Assembly (NCBI GenBank): GCA_028278335.1
Contig: JANQEN010000188.1
Coordinates: forward strand, 1-64,000
DNA from: Chitinivibrionales bacterium
GTDB lineage: Bacteria > Fibrobacterota > Chitinivibrionia > Chitinivibrionales > JANQEN01
Direction of reading: 5' to 3'
DNA: 64,000 nt
Positions within the stretch are counted from its first letter, which is position 1. Every line of letters starts with the position of its first letter. Made by a program: the position numbers and the translations under genes. The notes under the pieces are model-generated. The model worked only from the letters and a program-made list of their open reading frames with translations. It searched no databases and was not told the DNA's origin. Of the stretch, positions 6,907 through 16,747 are shown in pieces.

Positions 6907-9075
6907 GTGAATATTTGGTCGTTTATCTGCACAGTTAAAAATATAGTCGGCAATCGTTTCTGGCTATATCCGATACTATTCTCACTCCTTCATTTAAACT
7001 ACAGAGTCCATGCCAAGGAACGACCGAATATTGTCCTTATTATGGCTGATGATATGGGATTCTCTGATATAGGGTGCTATGGTGGGGAAATTGAAACCCC
7101 AAATCTAGACACCCTGGCAGCTCATGGGATTCGTTTTAGCCATTTTTATAATGGAGCACGCTGTTGTCCTAGCCGAGCCAGTCTTCTCACCGGTCTTTAT
7201 GGGCATCAAGCAGGTATCGGCGCGATGGATGCAGATGAAGTACATAAAAATGGCCCTGGTTATGCAGGATACCTAAACAGTCGATGTGTTACAATCGCCG
7301 AAGCGTTGAAATCCGCTGATTATTTTACCGCAGCTACTGGTAAATGGCATATAGGTGCAAAGAGAGCCCACTGGCCTCTCCAGAGAGGATTTGACCGATA
7401 TTTTGGTTCACCTGAAGGGGGTGGATTCTACTTTACTCCATCGCGCGACATATATCTGGACAACAATATAATCTACCCTAAGGGAACTCAAATGCCTTCA
7501 GAGTGGTATGGAACCTTTGGCTGGACTGAATACGGAATTAAGTTTATTGATGAGGCTCTTGCAAAGGAAAAACCCTTTTTCCTCTATATTGCCCACATTG
7601 CTCCTCATTTTCCTATTCAAGCGCCGAAAGAATATATAAATAAATACCTGAGAAAATACCGACAGGAATGGAACTCATTTCGGCTCAAACGTTATCAAAA
7701 GCAGAAAAACATTGGTTTGCTTGATGACTCATGGCCTTTACCCTCTCCTGTAGCTGGATTATCAGATTGGAATGCTCTAACTAATATACAAAAAGCTAGG
7801 CAGGATTCTGCTATGGCAGCTTATGCAGCAACGGTCGAATGTTTGGATAAAAGTATAGGGACCCTTGTACAGGAACTTAAAAGGCGAAATATCTTTGATA
7901 ATACCCTTATAATGTTTCTTTCTGATAATGGCGGGTGTGATGCTGGAGGAAACCTTATGAATAACTCAGAAAAAGGTCGAATCGGTACTGATCAGTCTTA
8001 TGTCAGATATGGTCGTAATTGGGCCAATGTATCCAACACACCTTTCCAATTTTATAAAAAGTACACCCATGAAGGCGGAATTGCTGCACCCCTTATTTTC
8101 CACTGGCCTGATGGGATAAAGCGTGGTAATGAATGGGAACATCAAGTAACCCATATAATTGATATTATGCCTACTTGCATTGAGGTATCTGGTGGTTCTT
8201 ATCCACGAGCATATCAGGGAAATTTGATCCAGCCTAGTGAAGGTATAAGTTTGGTACCAATTTTTAGTGGCGGTTCAATTGAACGAAAATCACCCCTTTT
8301 CTGGGAGCATTTAGGAAACCGGGCAATACGTGAGGGGAAATGGAAATTGGTAGCAAAAAAATCACAAACAAACTGGCAACTTTATGATATGGAAGCTGAC
8401 CGAACAGAGCTGAAAAATCTCGCCCAGTCCAATCCAACAAAGGTAAATTATCTCAAAGAAAAGTACAATGCCTGGGCAGAACGGGCCTTTGTTATAAAGA
8501 AAACTACCTACAATCTGCCGCCGACTCTTGAACTGGTCTATCCAAAGGGAGGTGAAATCCTTGTACCAAACAGTAACGTAGAAATCAAGTGGGGATTCAT
8601 GTGGACAGATATCAAGGATGTAAAAGTGGAATACTCTATTGATAATGGTCAATGGAGAAAAATTATAGAGCAAGCCAGTAACAGTTATATATGGAAAGTT
8701 CCTGATATAAATTCAAACCGTGTAAAGGTTCGGGTTACTGAAATCAATGGTAATCTGAAAGATATAAGTAATGAGTTTTTCTCGATTTCGCCAAATGTTG
8801 CCATTAAGGACTTAAAAAATGAGAGGAAAAATAGTACCTATACCCTCCTAGTTAAAGGGATATCCCCTATTGTCTTTAAAACTCATTTCAGTGCCCAGAG
8901 CTTAAGAATTTATAATGTAAAAGGAAGGATAGTGCACGAGTTAGCAATAAATTCTCCTACTATAAGCTGGGATGGAAACTTACATTGTGGAAAGAAATGT
9001 GGTGCTGGAACCTATTTTATAGAAATAAGAGGAAAAGAGCAGAGTTCTATAAAAGGAAGTATATTTATACCCTAA
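6907..9075 (+). CDS. Secreted sulfatase, Cys-type (C-x-P-S-R), with Ig-like and sorting domains
   Basis: A 722-residue arylsulfatase-like enzyme with an N-terminal hydrophobic signal segment (about residues 15-36). Metal-binding DD is at 48-49 (MADDMGFSD), the formylglycine precursor is C86 in CCPSRASLLTG, and SDNGGCDAGG provides a further metal ligand. After the catalytic domain (to about residue 510) come an Ig-like domain (VYPKGGEILVPNSNVEIKW) and a C-terminal sorting domain with GAGTYFIEIRG. The start is GTG, chosen because AAGGAG lies seven bases before it. It differs from its neighbour in the modified residue and in overall sequence, so the two probably act on different sulfate positions. 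It follows the first sulfatase after 137 bases. Confidence 0.9.
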   Translation: MNIWSFICTVKNIVGNRFWLYPILFSLLHLNYRVHAKERPNIVLIMADDMGFSDIGCYGGEIETPNLDTLAAHGIRFSHFYNGARCCPSRASLLTGLYGHQAGIGAMDADEVHKNGPGYAGYLNSRCVTIAEALKSADYFTAATGKWHIGAKRAHWPLQRGFDRYFGSPEGGGFYFTPSRDIYLDNNIIYPKGTQMPSEWYGTFGWTEYGIKFIDEALAKEKPFFLYIAHIAPHFPIQAPKEYINKYLRKYRQEWNSFRLKRYQKQKNIGLLDDSWPLPSPVAGLSDWNALTNIQKARQDSAMAAYAATVECLDKSIGTLVQELKRRNIFDNTLIMFLSDNGGCDAGGNLMNNSEKGRIGTDQSYVRYGRNWANVSNTPFQFYKKYTHEGGIAAPLIFHWPDGIKRGNEWEHQVTHIIDIMPTCIEVSGGSYPRAYQGNLIQPSEGISLVPIFSGGSIERKSPLFWEHLGNRAIREGKWKLVAKKSQTNWQLYDMEADRTELKNLAQSNPTKVNYLKEKYNAWAERAFVIKKTTYNLPPTLELVYPKGGEILVPNSNVEIKWGFMWTDIKDVKVEYSIDNGQWRKIIEQASNSYIWKVPDINSNRVKVRVTEINGNLKDISNEFFSISPNVAIKDLKNERKNSTYTLLVKGISPIVFKTHFSAQSLRIYNVKGRIVHELAINSPTISWDGNLHCGKKCGAGTYFIEIRGKEQSSIKGSIFIP

Positions 9076-9173
9076 ATATTGATCGTACTAGAATTTAACA
9101 AGTATTTCCGGATTATCAACCTAGATTGCAAAAGAGTGGCCCCTATAAAACTGACAAAATGAAATACCCTGTT

Positions 9174-9413
9174 GCACTGTTCCCTTTAACCCAGATTATG
9201 CAATAGGAAGCAGCGCAGAAGCACAATCCTATGCCTATTAAGACTTTCAGGCTTTTCGGCCATATCACCTAGTAGATATGCCCTTCAAAACCTTCAAGCC
9301 TTACTAAATCATAATCTTGAGCTTCTGCATCTACTCCTACTGCATAATCTGGGTTGAACAGTGATTCTTACTTTTTAATAGCTGAACCAAAGCCTGAAGA
9401 GCGGGGCTGGACT
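9174..9413. repeat. 240-bp dispersed element with a long internal foldback
   Basis: Starts GCACTGTTCCC and ends with the 19-mer TGAAGAGCGGGGCTGGACT, the same two ends as the 87-bp copy at 11094-11180. Inside, 9175 to about 9260 and the stretch ending at 9363 form an imperfect inverted repeat whose core AACCCAGATTATGCA (9188-9202) is perfectly complementary to 9341-9355. A solo copy of that core with flanks occurs at 33989-34010. No coding potential; probably a MITE-like element. It fills most of the 380-base gap between genes. Confidence 0.65.
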
Positions 9414-9457
9414 GAGAATTCATCTTCCCTCTGAATCGAGACATTAGAAATTAAACA

Positions 9458-11041
9458 ATGCACTATTATAAATCTTTACAAAAACACATACACACATTTC
9501 TGCTATTTTTAATCTGTACATCCATTCTTATTATACCTATAAAAAGTGCATTCAATATTTATGATGAAGGTTTTGCATTAACAACAGCTTACAGAATTGG
9601 AGAAGGTGACACTCCCAATTTAGACATGTGGTCACCGTATCCCTCAACTCAATTTTATATATTAAATGTACTTTTTTCATATTTTAATCCATCAATATTC
9701 ACGGCGAGAGTGTACGACGCTTTTGTAAAACTTGTACTATTAGTATCAATATTTTTTGTTGTAAGAAACATCCTTCCTAAAAGGTATACTTACTTTGTAT
9801 TAGTTGCCGTCTCTCTTCTTATTGCATATTCAAAATTATATCTTTACCTTGTATTTCCTGCAGTTGCTTTTGGGATTTTAGGGATTTACTTTTACCATCA
9901 ATTCTGCGTTCAAAATGGAAAAAAATTCCTTTTGTATTCTGGTTTTTTTGTAGGGCTCTCTACTCTATTTCGATGGGATTTTGGGTGTTACTTCATTTTT
10001 ACAATTACGATCACACAATTAGCGGTTAGTATCAAGGAGTCTTTAAAATCAGGGCTTGGTTTACAAACCATAACGATACTCAGTCATATAAAACCCATTG
10101 CAGTATATTTTTGGTCAGCACTGCTTATGGCAAGTCTTCCTGTTTATATATTTTGGACTATTCAATCGGGGTTGTATCATGTTTTTGATCAATTGGTTAT
10201 TTTTCCATTAACGATATTAAAAAGCACCAGAACTCTGCCAGTCCCCAGCTTAATTCCAATAGACATAAAAGTTTTCGATTGGTTTTTCTTTTATACTCCC
10301 ATCACAATAGTAACAATTTTCATTGTTCGCACTATTAAAAACTTTTTCTTTAATAAACAGCTTATTCCCCAAACCTTCTCTTTATTGGTTATCACCTCCT
10401 GTTTTCTGCTTCATGCTGTAAGTCGATATGATATTGTGCATAGTATCCCCTTTATGATAGGTTCACTCATTGTTACCTGTATACTACTTTCTCAAAAAAA
10501 GATTAGAAAAATCACAAAAATTGGTGTATATGCCTACTTAATCATTTTTAGTTTTTTCTACTTTAGACCACAAGTTCGTTATCTAAAAGATTGTATTAAC
10601 TCGATTTCTCCTTTTTCCTCTCACTCCATGATTCTAAGAGCTGGTGGAGTCAAGTTGAATGAAAATCAAGAAAAAGCCATAAAATTTATACAAAAAAACA
10701 CTCAAAAAAATGAGAAAATATACGTTGGAAATACACACCATGATTTTGTTTTCATTAATGATATATCACTATATTTCTTAGCAGAACGATTGCCGGTAAC
10801 CGCTTATCACTGCCTTCATCCAGGGGTTGCTACTACTGTTGAAGTTCAAAACGAGATTATCTCTGGTATACAGAAACACAATACACCTTATTTAGTATTA
10901 GTAGATTTCCAAAAATCTATTGAACCAAATAATAGTTCCATTTCCAGTGGAGTTTTCAAGCTTGATACTTTCATTGAGAAGAATTATAGGAAATTCAAAA
11001 GTTTTGGTACTTACCAAGTCTGGAAAAGAAAACTCCTTTAA
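9458..11041 (+). CDS. Polytopic membrane protein, GT-C glycosyltransferase-like
   Basis: A 527-residue protein with about ten hydrophobic segments and a soluble C-terminal part of about 130 residues. The first membrane helix is followed by the loop NIYDEGFALTTAYRI with an acidic DE pair, the layout of GT-C enzymes (ArnT/PMT-like) that use lipid-linked sugars. I do not recognise a specific subfamily. It may glycosylate surface polymers or secreted proteins, but that is inferred only from topology. AT-rich compared with the housekeeping block. It lies between two copies of a dispersed repeat (9174-9413 and 11094-11180), so it may be part of a mobile segment. No clear ribosome binding site is visible before the ATG. 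Confidence 0.6.
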   Translation: MHYYKSLQKHIHTFLLFLICTSILIIPIKSAFNIYDEGFALTTAYRIGEGDTPNLDMWSPYPSTQFYILNVLFSYFNPSIFTARVYDAFVKLVLLVSIFFVVRNILPKRYTYFVLVAVSLLIAYSKLYLYLVFPAVAFGILGIYFYHQFCVQNGKKFLLYSGFFVGLSTLFRWDFGCYFIFTITITQLAVSIKESLKSGLGLQTITILSHIKPIAVYFWSALLMASLPVYIFWTIQSGLYHVFDQLVIFPLTILKSTRTLPVPSLIPIDIKVFDWFFFYTPITIVTIFIVRTIKNFFFNKQLIPQTFSLLVITSCFLLHAVSRYDIVHSIPFMIGSLIVTCILLSQKKIRKITKIGVYAYLIIFSFFYFRPQVRYLKDCINSISPFSSHSMILRAGGVKLNENQEKAIKFIQKNTQKNEKIYVGNTHHDFVFINDISLYFLAERLPVTAYHCLHPGVATTVEVQNEIISGIQKHNTPYLVLVDFQKSIEPNNSSISSGVFKLDTFIEKNYRKFKSFGTYQVWKRKLL

Positions 11042-11093
11042 TTCTACCTACCATTGTAAACTCTCAAATAGTAATTTACTTAGCTGATGGATG

Positions 11094-11180
11094 GCACTGT
11101 TCCCCTGAGCTGTGTGTAACTTAATTTTTATAGACTTTTCAGTTACGACAGAAGCCAGCAATGAAGAGCGGGGCTGGACT
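11094..11180. repeat. 87-bp copy of the dispersed element, lacking the foldback interior
   Basis: Shares both ends with 9174-9413 (GCACTGTTCCC at 11094 and the exact 19-mer at 11162-11180) and an internal GACTTT(T)CAG. It looks like a version of the 240-bp element with the inverted-repeat interior deleted. Confidence 0.6.
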
Positions 11181-11183
11181 TAT

Positions 11184-11238
11184 ACTGTTTCTCAAAAGTT
11201 TTGTCCCATGGTTTTGACAAAACTCTTATAGAAACAGT
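11184..11238. other. Long hairpin between the dispersed repeat and the DUF4332 gene
   Basis: Two nested perfect 9-bp stems: ACTGTTTCT (11184-11192) pairs with AGAAACAGT (11230-11238), and AGTTTTGTC pairs with GACAAAACT inside it, around a 10-base loop. No T-run follows on the plus strand. It may be part of the repeat, a transposon end or an RNA structure. Confidence 0.6.
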
Positions 11239-11322
11239 TATGCCGCAACAAAACATAGGACATAATTATTGAGAAGCGGTATAAGTCAACTGGATGTGTT
11301 CTGCCAAAGAAAAAGAGGAACT

Positions 11323-11997
11323 ATGAAGTCACACTACCATATAGATGCAGAGAAAGTTAGCTTGACAAGCTTTCATGCGAGTTTAAAATCGCGTGACTTA
11401 GTACCAAGTAGGGCTGTGCTGAAAGAGAATTGTACAAAGAGATTCAAAATCATAGCTCTTGCAGGTGTGAACTCTCTAAGTGATCTGATTGATAATTTGA
11501 AGACAAAAAAGAAGATTGAGGAGTTCTCGAACAGAACGGGATTGAATATTGAATACTTGACTCTTCTGAAAAGAGAAGCGAGTAGTTTGTTTCCCAATCC
11601 CATACAGCTGAAAAGTTTCCCCAGTGTGCGACCACAGACCCTTCAGAAACTAGAAACAGGTGGTATCAAAAACTCAAAGCAACTATTTGACAAGGTCCAA
11701 TTTGGAGGTGCGCTAGAAGAGATTTGTTCGAAAACTGGACTCAAACAATCCGAACTTGAAGAGCTATACCAACTGTCTGATCTTTCTAGACTTTACGGGG
11801 TAGGGCCGGTTTTTGCACGTATTCTGTATGACATTGGAATCCGTTCAGTAAAAATGTTCCTTGAACATGGGGCTGATGAGATTGTCAGAATCTACGAAAT
11901 TAAAAAAGGTATTAAGGCGGATTTCTCTGCGAGAGATATACAGTTTGCCCTCGAATTAGCGAGAGAATTAGAACTGAAAATAGAAACTCGAGCATAA
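11323..11997 (+). CDS. DUF4332 (helix-hairpin-helix-like) protein
   Basis: Encodes about 224 residues. Tandem helical units recur, the clearest being SRLYGVGPVFARILYDIGI (about residues 160-180), the pattern of DUF4332, which resembles the helix-hairpin-helix folds that bind DNA. The start is the ATG at 11323 with AGAGGA upstream; the longer frame from 11269 lacks a site. Soluble, no signal peptide. Function unknown; DNA binding is only suggested by the fold. It stands alone between repeat-rich gaps. Confidence 0.65.
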   Translation: MKSHYHIDAEKVSLTSFHASLKSRDLVPSRAVLKENCTKRFKIIALAGVNSLSDLIDNLKTKKKIEEFSNRTGLNIEYLTLLKREASSLFPNPIQLKSFPSVRPQTLQKLETGGIKNSKQLFDKVQFGGALEEICSKTGLKQSELEELYQLSDLSRLYGVGPVFARILYDIGIRSVKMFLEHGADEIVRIYEIKKGIKADFSARDIQFALELARELELKIETRA

Positions 11998-12397
11998 CAA
12001 ATCATTGTACCATGACGTCTTCAGCGCGAGTGAATGTGGTTGTTGTCAGTATTAACTTACACTTTTACATTAAAAAGGATTATAAAATCATTTATTAATA
12101 TCCTCATTCATTCATAATTCTTTTACATTGGGTAATGATAATTATATGGGTACAGAAGGAGCAAACATCTTTCCCTCTAAATCAACATCGATACAAATGA
12201 TCAAAGGGCGAATTAATTTGAATTTGACATATAGTGTTTGTTCACCCGGGCCGGAAGAGCGAGTCTGACTATCAGCTTAACTTATACGTATTGTAATTAA
12301 AAAATGAAAGGAAATTTATTTCTAATTTTTTCCTACTCTCGCATTTTCTCAAAAATTGGATTTTAATTTCTATGATGCTGTCTAAACTGAGGTAGTT
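11998..12397. other. Intergenic gap with a possible degenerate repeat copy
   Basis: About 400 AT-rich bases between convergent genes. At 12252-12270, CGGAAGAGCGAGTCTGACT partly resembles the 19-mer that ends the dispersed repeats. No credible gene or clear terminator was seen. Confidence 0.4.
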
Positions 12398-15300
12398 CTA
12401 ATAATTGAGCATTGGCACCTTTTCAGGATCTGTATTTGCGTGTAACCTCTCTACCTGTAAACTGAACGCTTCAATTTTTGCTTCGAGTACCTGTGGAAAT
12501 GGATTGCCGTCAGTTTCAATAGAAAGGAAAGGTAAATCTGAAACGTGAAGTGATTTGAAGAGAGAATGATCATTTTTACCGTTATTCACGTTCATTTTTA
12601 CCCGCTGCATCGTGTCGTTATTGGCTTCGGCCGATAGAATTGACTCAATCACCCGAGTAGGCATACAGGCAAAGGGCCCGATAGAAATGACCCCGTGCAC
12701 ACTATGGAGCATTTCCCGAAAGAAATTGCCAAGAACAAGTATAGACTCACCACGAAAATGAATATCAAAAAAATTCTGTCCATGGTCGAGAATATCCGGA
12801 ATATCAATGAGCTCGTATTTAAACAAACCCGACTGTGCAAGCAATCTCTTTATTTTGTGTTCATATTTAGCCTGAAGGTACTGTTTAAATTGAAACTGAA
12901 TTCTTTCTCCTAAAGTAAAATTCGCTTCATATATCCCCTTTTTCACCATATGATCCGTATATTTAAAGTACTCAAAAAAGTGGGACTTCTTTACAATAAT
13001 ATTTCGTTGAGCAAGCCTTGCAATAAGGTCCTGGACTGAAAAATAATCCCGTCGAACGAAGATTTCTCCGGTAAGAGAAACTACCTTTGCCTTTTCCAGA
13101 GGATACCGCAATTCGATTTGTGATAATCTGTCTGCAACTGATATTAAAGTAGGATACAGTTCATACACCTTTCCCTGTCTGAAGATATTGGTAATTCTCT
13201 CAAGCTCTGTTTCAAATTTCTCATGGGCTTCCCTTTTATCAACGGCCAATACGGAGAGAGCGTTTTTGATGTCCTCCATAACATCTGCTGTAATAAACGA
13301 TTTAAGCAGGGTTAATCGGTTTTTACTGGAAAATGCCTTTGGCATATATCCCTTTTCAGCGTTAAGGCTGAAAATAGCAGTATTTTTTAACCGTTTTTTT
13401 GCAATAGTGTTTTTAAAGAACACACTATATTGAGGAAAACGACAATTCCCTGGTGTAAAGGGCATAAAAAAAGCAAGCATTTCGTCGGGATCTTTTCTGT
13501 CTTCAATATACTTAAGCAAGCCTCCAATGGTAAGTTGCAGAGGCAGACATTCTTTGCAGAGCGTATTAGCACGCCCCAGCTTTAATGCACGATAGTCGTA
13601 TACCGGAACAGAAGAAGAGCGAACACCAAAACCTTCCAGTGAGGCCGCTAGCATCTCACTGCTGATCTTACCCACTGATGGAAAAACAAGATGAACCTTT
13701 TTATCAAAGAAACTGTATTCTATGTTATCTGAAGACAGAAAATAGGGTACTTTCTTTTTAATGACAACCTTTGCTGGTGTAAAGGACGCCTCATTTTTAT
13801 CACACTTCCCAATTTCCCTGTAACGCTTTATGATGTCAATAAATGCCTCAATACGTGTGTTGACTCCAGCATCAGCAGTGTGACTGTCAAGTTCGAGGGT
13901 AAGAGAAGGTTTCGATTTCATTATATCCCTGAAATAACTAAGTAGAAAGGAGTCCGGCCCACAACTAAAATTTGTAACCCAGACACCATATAATTGTGGA
14001 TGCAGCTTGACATAAGCCGCCGCTTTCATCAGATCCTGTCCGATGGCCCAACACATATCCTTATCACAATACTCATTTTCAAAGGGAAGAAAATCGTAGG
14101 GAATCGTTATTAATCCGCGAGAGGTAAATTTTGCTGGTATACCCATATTAGCATCCTTCGAGAACGCATTATATGATCTTCCGAAAAGTACAACCGCAAA
14201 AGAATTTGGATTTGATTCAATTTCACGAATTATTGCTTTTCCACTTTCTTTGCATTTACCAATAAAAGTCTGCTGGTTCTTAACCGCATGCCCGTAAGCG
14301 ATAAGCGCTTTTCTTTTCTTAATCCCAAAGTGCTCTGCCATGTTTGCAAAGTCACTCTTACAGGCGTTATACCCTTTTGAAAAATCCAATAACGGTGAGA
14401 TTATTTCCGGCTGGTCTGGAATGTCCTTAAATGCTGCTTTTATATAGTACGATTCACTCTGTAAAAGTACACACGTGCTTTGATGCTGCTTGAGTTCACT
14501 GATGCTGTTAGTAGCTCGTAACCCCATTATTTTCGGGATAAAGATATAATCAAGGTTTTTGCTTAAAAGGTTTGCATAGCAGCCGTGGGCAATTTCACCG
14601 GGGTAACAGAAGGAAGAACGCTTTTTATTGATTCCTTCCTGCGAAACACCATCTGAAAGCACCACTTCCATACCTAGCTCTGTAAAAAAGGTATGGTATA
14701 AAGGATAAAAGGTATTTGTCAAATAGGAACGGCTGATCCCAATTTTCTTTCTCTTTCCATCAGAAACATCTCCAGCCTCCCTGTTATAAACCCATGATTG
14801 CCGCCGGTCAACAAGATCCAGCTTGATTGAATCAAATTGTAAGTGATGGGTAATATTGTAATATTTATTGCATACGCCACCAAAGGTATATTTTTTATTG
14901 TTTATAATAGCTACATTAATTTCACACTTCCTGTCACATTTTTCTTTCACACCCCGGCATTCAAATTTTTTACCGTAGGTTATTTCTCTTTCAGCCAGCG
15001 TTCTCAGGTTAAATGTACCTTTCTCAAGCAGGCGATTATGTATCCTCTCCTTTGTTTCCAGTGCTACACCAAATGCTCCGATTAGCCCTGGATCCGGTGG
15101 TACAATTATCTCTTTTTCAATTAAATGTGCCATCGCTATTGGAACAGCTTTATTATAGCATACACCACCCTGCATAAATATCTTCTTACCTACCGGCCGA
15201 ATACCCTTAACACGATTGGTGTAGTTCATACAAATAGAGTATACTAATCCAGCCACAATCTCTGTTTTACTTATACCTTCATGAATTGCAGTTTTAATAT

Positions 15301-16747
15301 CAGAGCTTATGAACGCAGCGCACTGATCATTAAAATTAGGTGCGAATTTTCCTGAAAGTGCGACAGATTCAATTTCCTTATAGTCAAGTCCAAGGCTCTC
15401 TTTTGCAGATTCCTCTAGAAATGATCCGGTACCGGCACTACAGGCCTCATTCATTGCATAATCAGAAGGGACTCCGTTGGTAAGGCTTGTATATTTAGCA
15501 TCCTGACCACCAATTTCAAATATTGTGTCAACCTCTTTATCAAAATATGCAGCCCCGGTTGCATGGGCGATTATTTCGTTAATTATCGCATCTGTTGATG
15601 CGTGAAGTCCTGCAATCTGCCTGCCTGAGCCTGTTGTACCAAGACCGATAATATCTATTGGAACAGTAATCATCTCATTGAGAGCGTGGTAACATTGTCG
15701 AGATGCTTTTACAGGGTCTCCATTTGTACGCAGGTACACCGATGCAAGGACAGCATTGTCATTAACTCGTAAAACAGCAGCCTTTGTAGTAGTTGATCCG
15801 ACATCAAGACCAACAATACATTCATCATTGGGCTGCACCTTCCCTTTTGGTGTCGACTCAAATCTTACAAGGTCGCGCCCACGATTAATAGCAGGAAGAG
15901 TATCAAAGGTTACCGTAGTTGTTTGAAAGATATTTTTTGAAGAAGTATTAATTACAGTTTTATTATTAAATGCATAAAAGGCAGCCCCGAGTGCTTCAAA
16001 TACATCAGCATGCTCATGAACAGAAAAATTCTCAATCTTTCTCTCAAGTATATTGACAATCGCTCTGTTGTTTGTTACTCCACCAACAGCAAGGATATCC
16101 CTCATTCCATTCTTTTCAAGTAAATCAAGCACTTTATCAGCAATCATTCGGCATAATCCGGCAGAGACTCTATTAGCAGGGACGCCTTTGTTTAGTGCAT
16201 GGGTGCAATCACTTTTGCAAAACACCGAACATCTGCCGGAAACAGAGTAAATGTCTGAACTCAATGCCAGTTCAACGGCCTCATCTAATTCCATGCTCAT
16301 TCGTTTAATTTGCTGCATAAAAAATTCACCGGTACCACTGGCACATTTATTTCCGGTTTCAACAGTCGAAATCCTGCAATTATTATTCAATTTATAGGCA
16401 GCAAAGGTTTCAGCACCTAAACTTACAATCGTTGAATAGTTTTGATTTTTTTCATCACTGTTTTGTATAAATTCCAATGCATTTTCTGTGGCTTCAAGTT
16501 CGGTTATTGAACTTGTATTTATTATCGTCCTAAATTTCCGGCCGGTTACAACACCATATGTAATCTTATCTATTTCAAATTCATTAAATATATCCAACAG
16601 AACCTTTTTAGGATTGCTTTGGTGGTTCCTAACCGCCTTTCTACTTACCCTTATTTCATTACCATTATGATGCAATATGACAACTTTAATTGTTGATGCA
16701 CCAATACATATACCGATAGATTCTATGTTTCCTGTTGAATTTGGCAT
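12398..16747 (-). CDS. Giant 2-hydroxyacyl-CoA dehydratase activator-like protein (tandem BcrAD/BadFG ATPase, DUF2229, HgdB-like)
   Basis: A 1449-residue cytoplasmic protein of the COG1924/COG3580 type. It has two tandem ASKHA ATPase modules: one opens with GICIGASTIK (about residue 12), the other with GLDVGSTTTK (about residue 305). Each has the Cys of the intersubunit [4Fe-4S] cluster (NKCASGTGEF and NEACSAGTGSF) and a second motif (GGVTNNRA, GGVCYNKA). A DUF2229 region with CYPGEIAHG and an HgdB-like C-terminal half with CKECLPLQ follow. Activators of this class drive ATP-dependent single-electron transfer to 2-hydroxyacyl- or benzoyl-CoA dehydratases/reductases. No dehydratase subunits are adjacent; the C-terminal part may play that role or the protein may be a stand-alone enzyme of unknown substrate. 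Oxygen-sensitive by nature, so a marker of anaerobic life. Not clearly in an operon. Confidence 0.85.
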   Translation of the reverse strand: MPNSTGNIESIGICIGASTIKVVILHHNGNEIRVSRKAVRNHQSNPKKVLLDIFNEFEIDKITYGVVTGRKFRTIINTSSITELEATENALEFIQNSDEKNQNYSTIVSLGAETFAAYKLNNNCRISTVETGNKCASGTGEFFMQQIKRMSMELDEAVELALSSDIYSVSGRCSVFCKSDCTHALNKGVPANRVSAGLCRMIADKVLDLLEKNGMRDILAVGGVTNNRAIVNILERKIENFSVHEHADVFEALGAAFYAFNNKTVINTSSKNIFQTTTVTFDTLPAINRGRDLVRFESTPKGKVQPNDECIVGLDVGSTTTKAAVLRVNDNAVLASVYLRTNGDPVKASRQCYHALNEMITVPIDIIGLGTTGSGRQIAGLHASTDAIINEIIAHATGAAYFDKEVDTIFEIGGQDAKYTSLTNGVPSDYAMNEACSAGTGSFLEESAKESLGLDYKEIESVALSGKFAPNFNDQCAAFISSDIKTAIHEGISKTEIVAGLVYSICMNYTNRVKGIRPVGKKIFMQGGVCYNKAVPIAMAHLIEKEIIVPPDPGLIGAFGVALETKERIHNRLLEKGTFNLRTLAEREITYGKKFECRGVKEKCDRKCEINVAIINNKKYTFGGVCNKYYNITHHLQFDSIKLDLVDRRQSWVYNREAGDVSDGKRKKIGISRSYLTNTFYPLYHTFFTELGMEVVLSDGVSQEGINKKRSSFCYPGEIAHGCYANLLSKNLDYIFIPKIMGLRATNSISELKQHQSTCVLLQSESYYIKAAFKDIPDQPEIISPLLDFSKGYNACKSDFANMAEHFGIKKRKALIAYGHAVKNQQTFIGKCKESGKAIIREIESNPNSFAVVLFGRSYNAFSKDANMGIPAKFTSRGLITIPYDFLPFENEYCDKDMCWAIGQDLMKAAAYVKLHPQLYGVWVTNFSCGPDSFLLSYFRDIMKSKPSLTLELDSHTADAGVNTRIEAFIDIIKRYREIGKCDKNEASFTPAKVVIKKKVPYFLSSDNIEYSFFDKKVHLVFPSVGKISSEMLAASLEGFGVRSSSVPVYDYRALKLGRANTLCKECLPLQLTIGGLLKYIEDRKDPDEMLAFFMPFTPGNCRFPQYSVFFKNTIAKKRLKNTAIFSLNAEKGYMPKAFSSKNRLTLLKSFITADVMEDIKNALSVLAVDKREAHEKFETELERITNIFRQGKVYELYPTLISVADRLSQIELRYPLEKAKVVSLTGEIFVRRDYFSVQDLIARLAQRNIIVKKSHFFEYFKYTDHMVKKGIYEANFTLGERIQFQFKQYLQAKYEHKIKRLLAQSGLFKYELIDIPDILDHGQNFFDIHFRGESILVLGNFFREMLHSVHGVISIGPFACMPTRVIESILSAEANNDTMQRVKMNVNNGKNDHSLFKSLHVSDLPFLSIETDGNPFPQVLEAKIEAFSLQVERLHANTDPEKVPMLNY

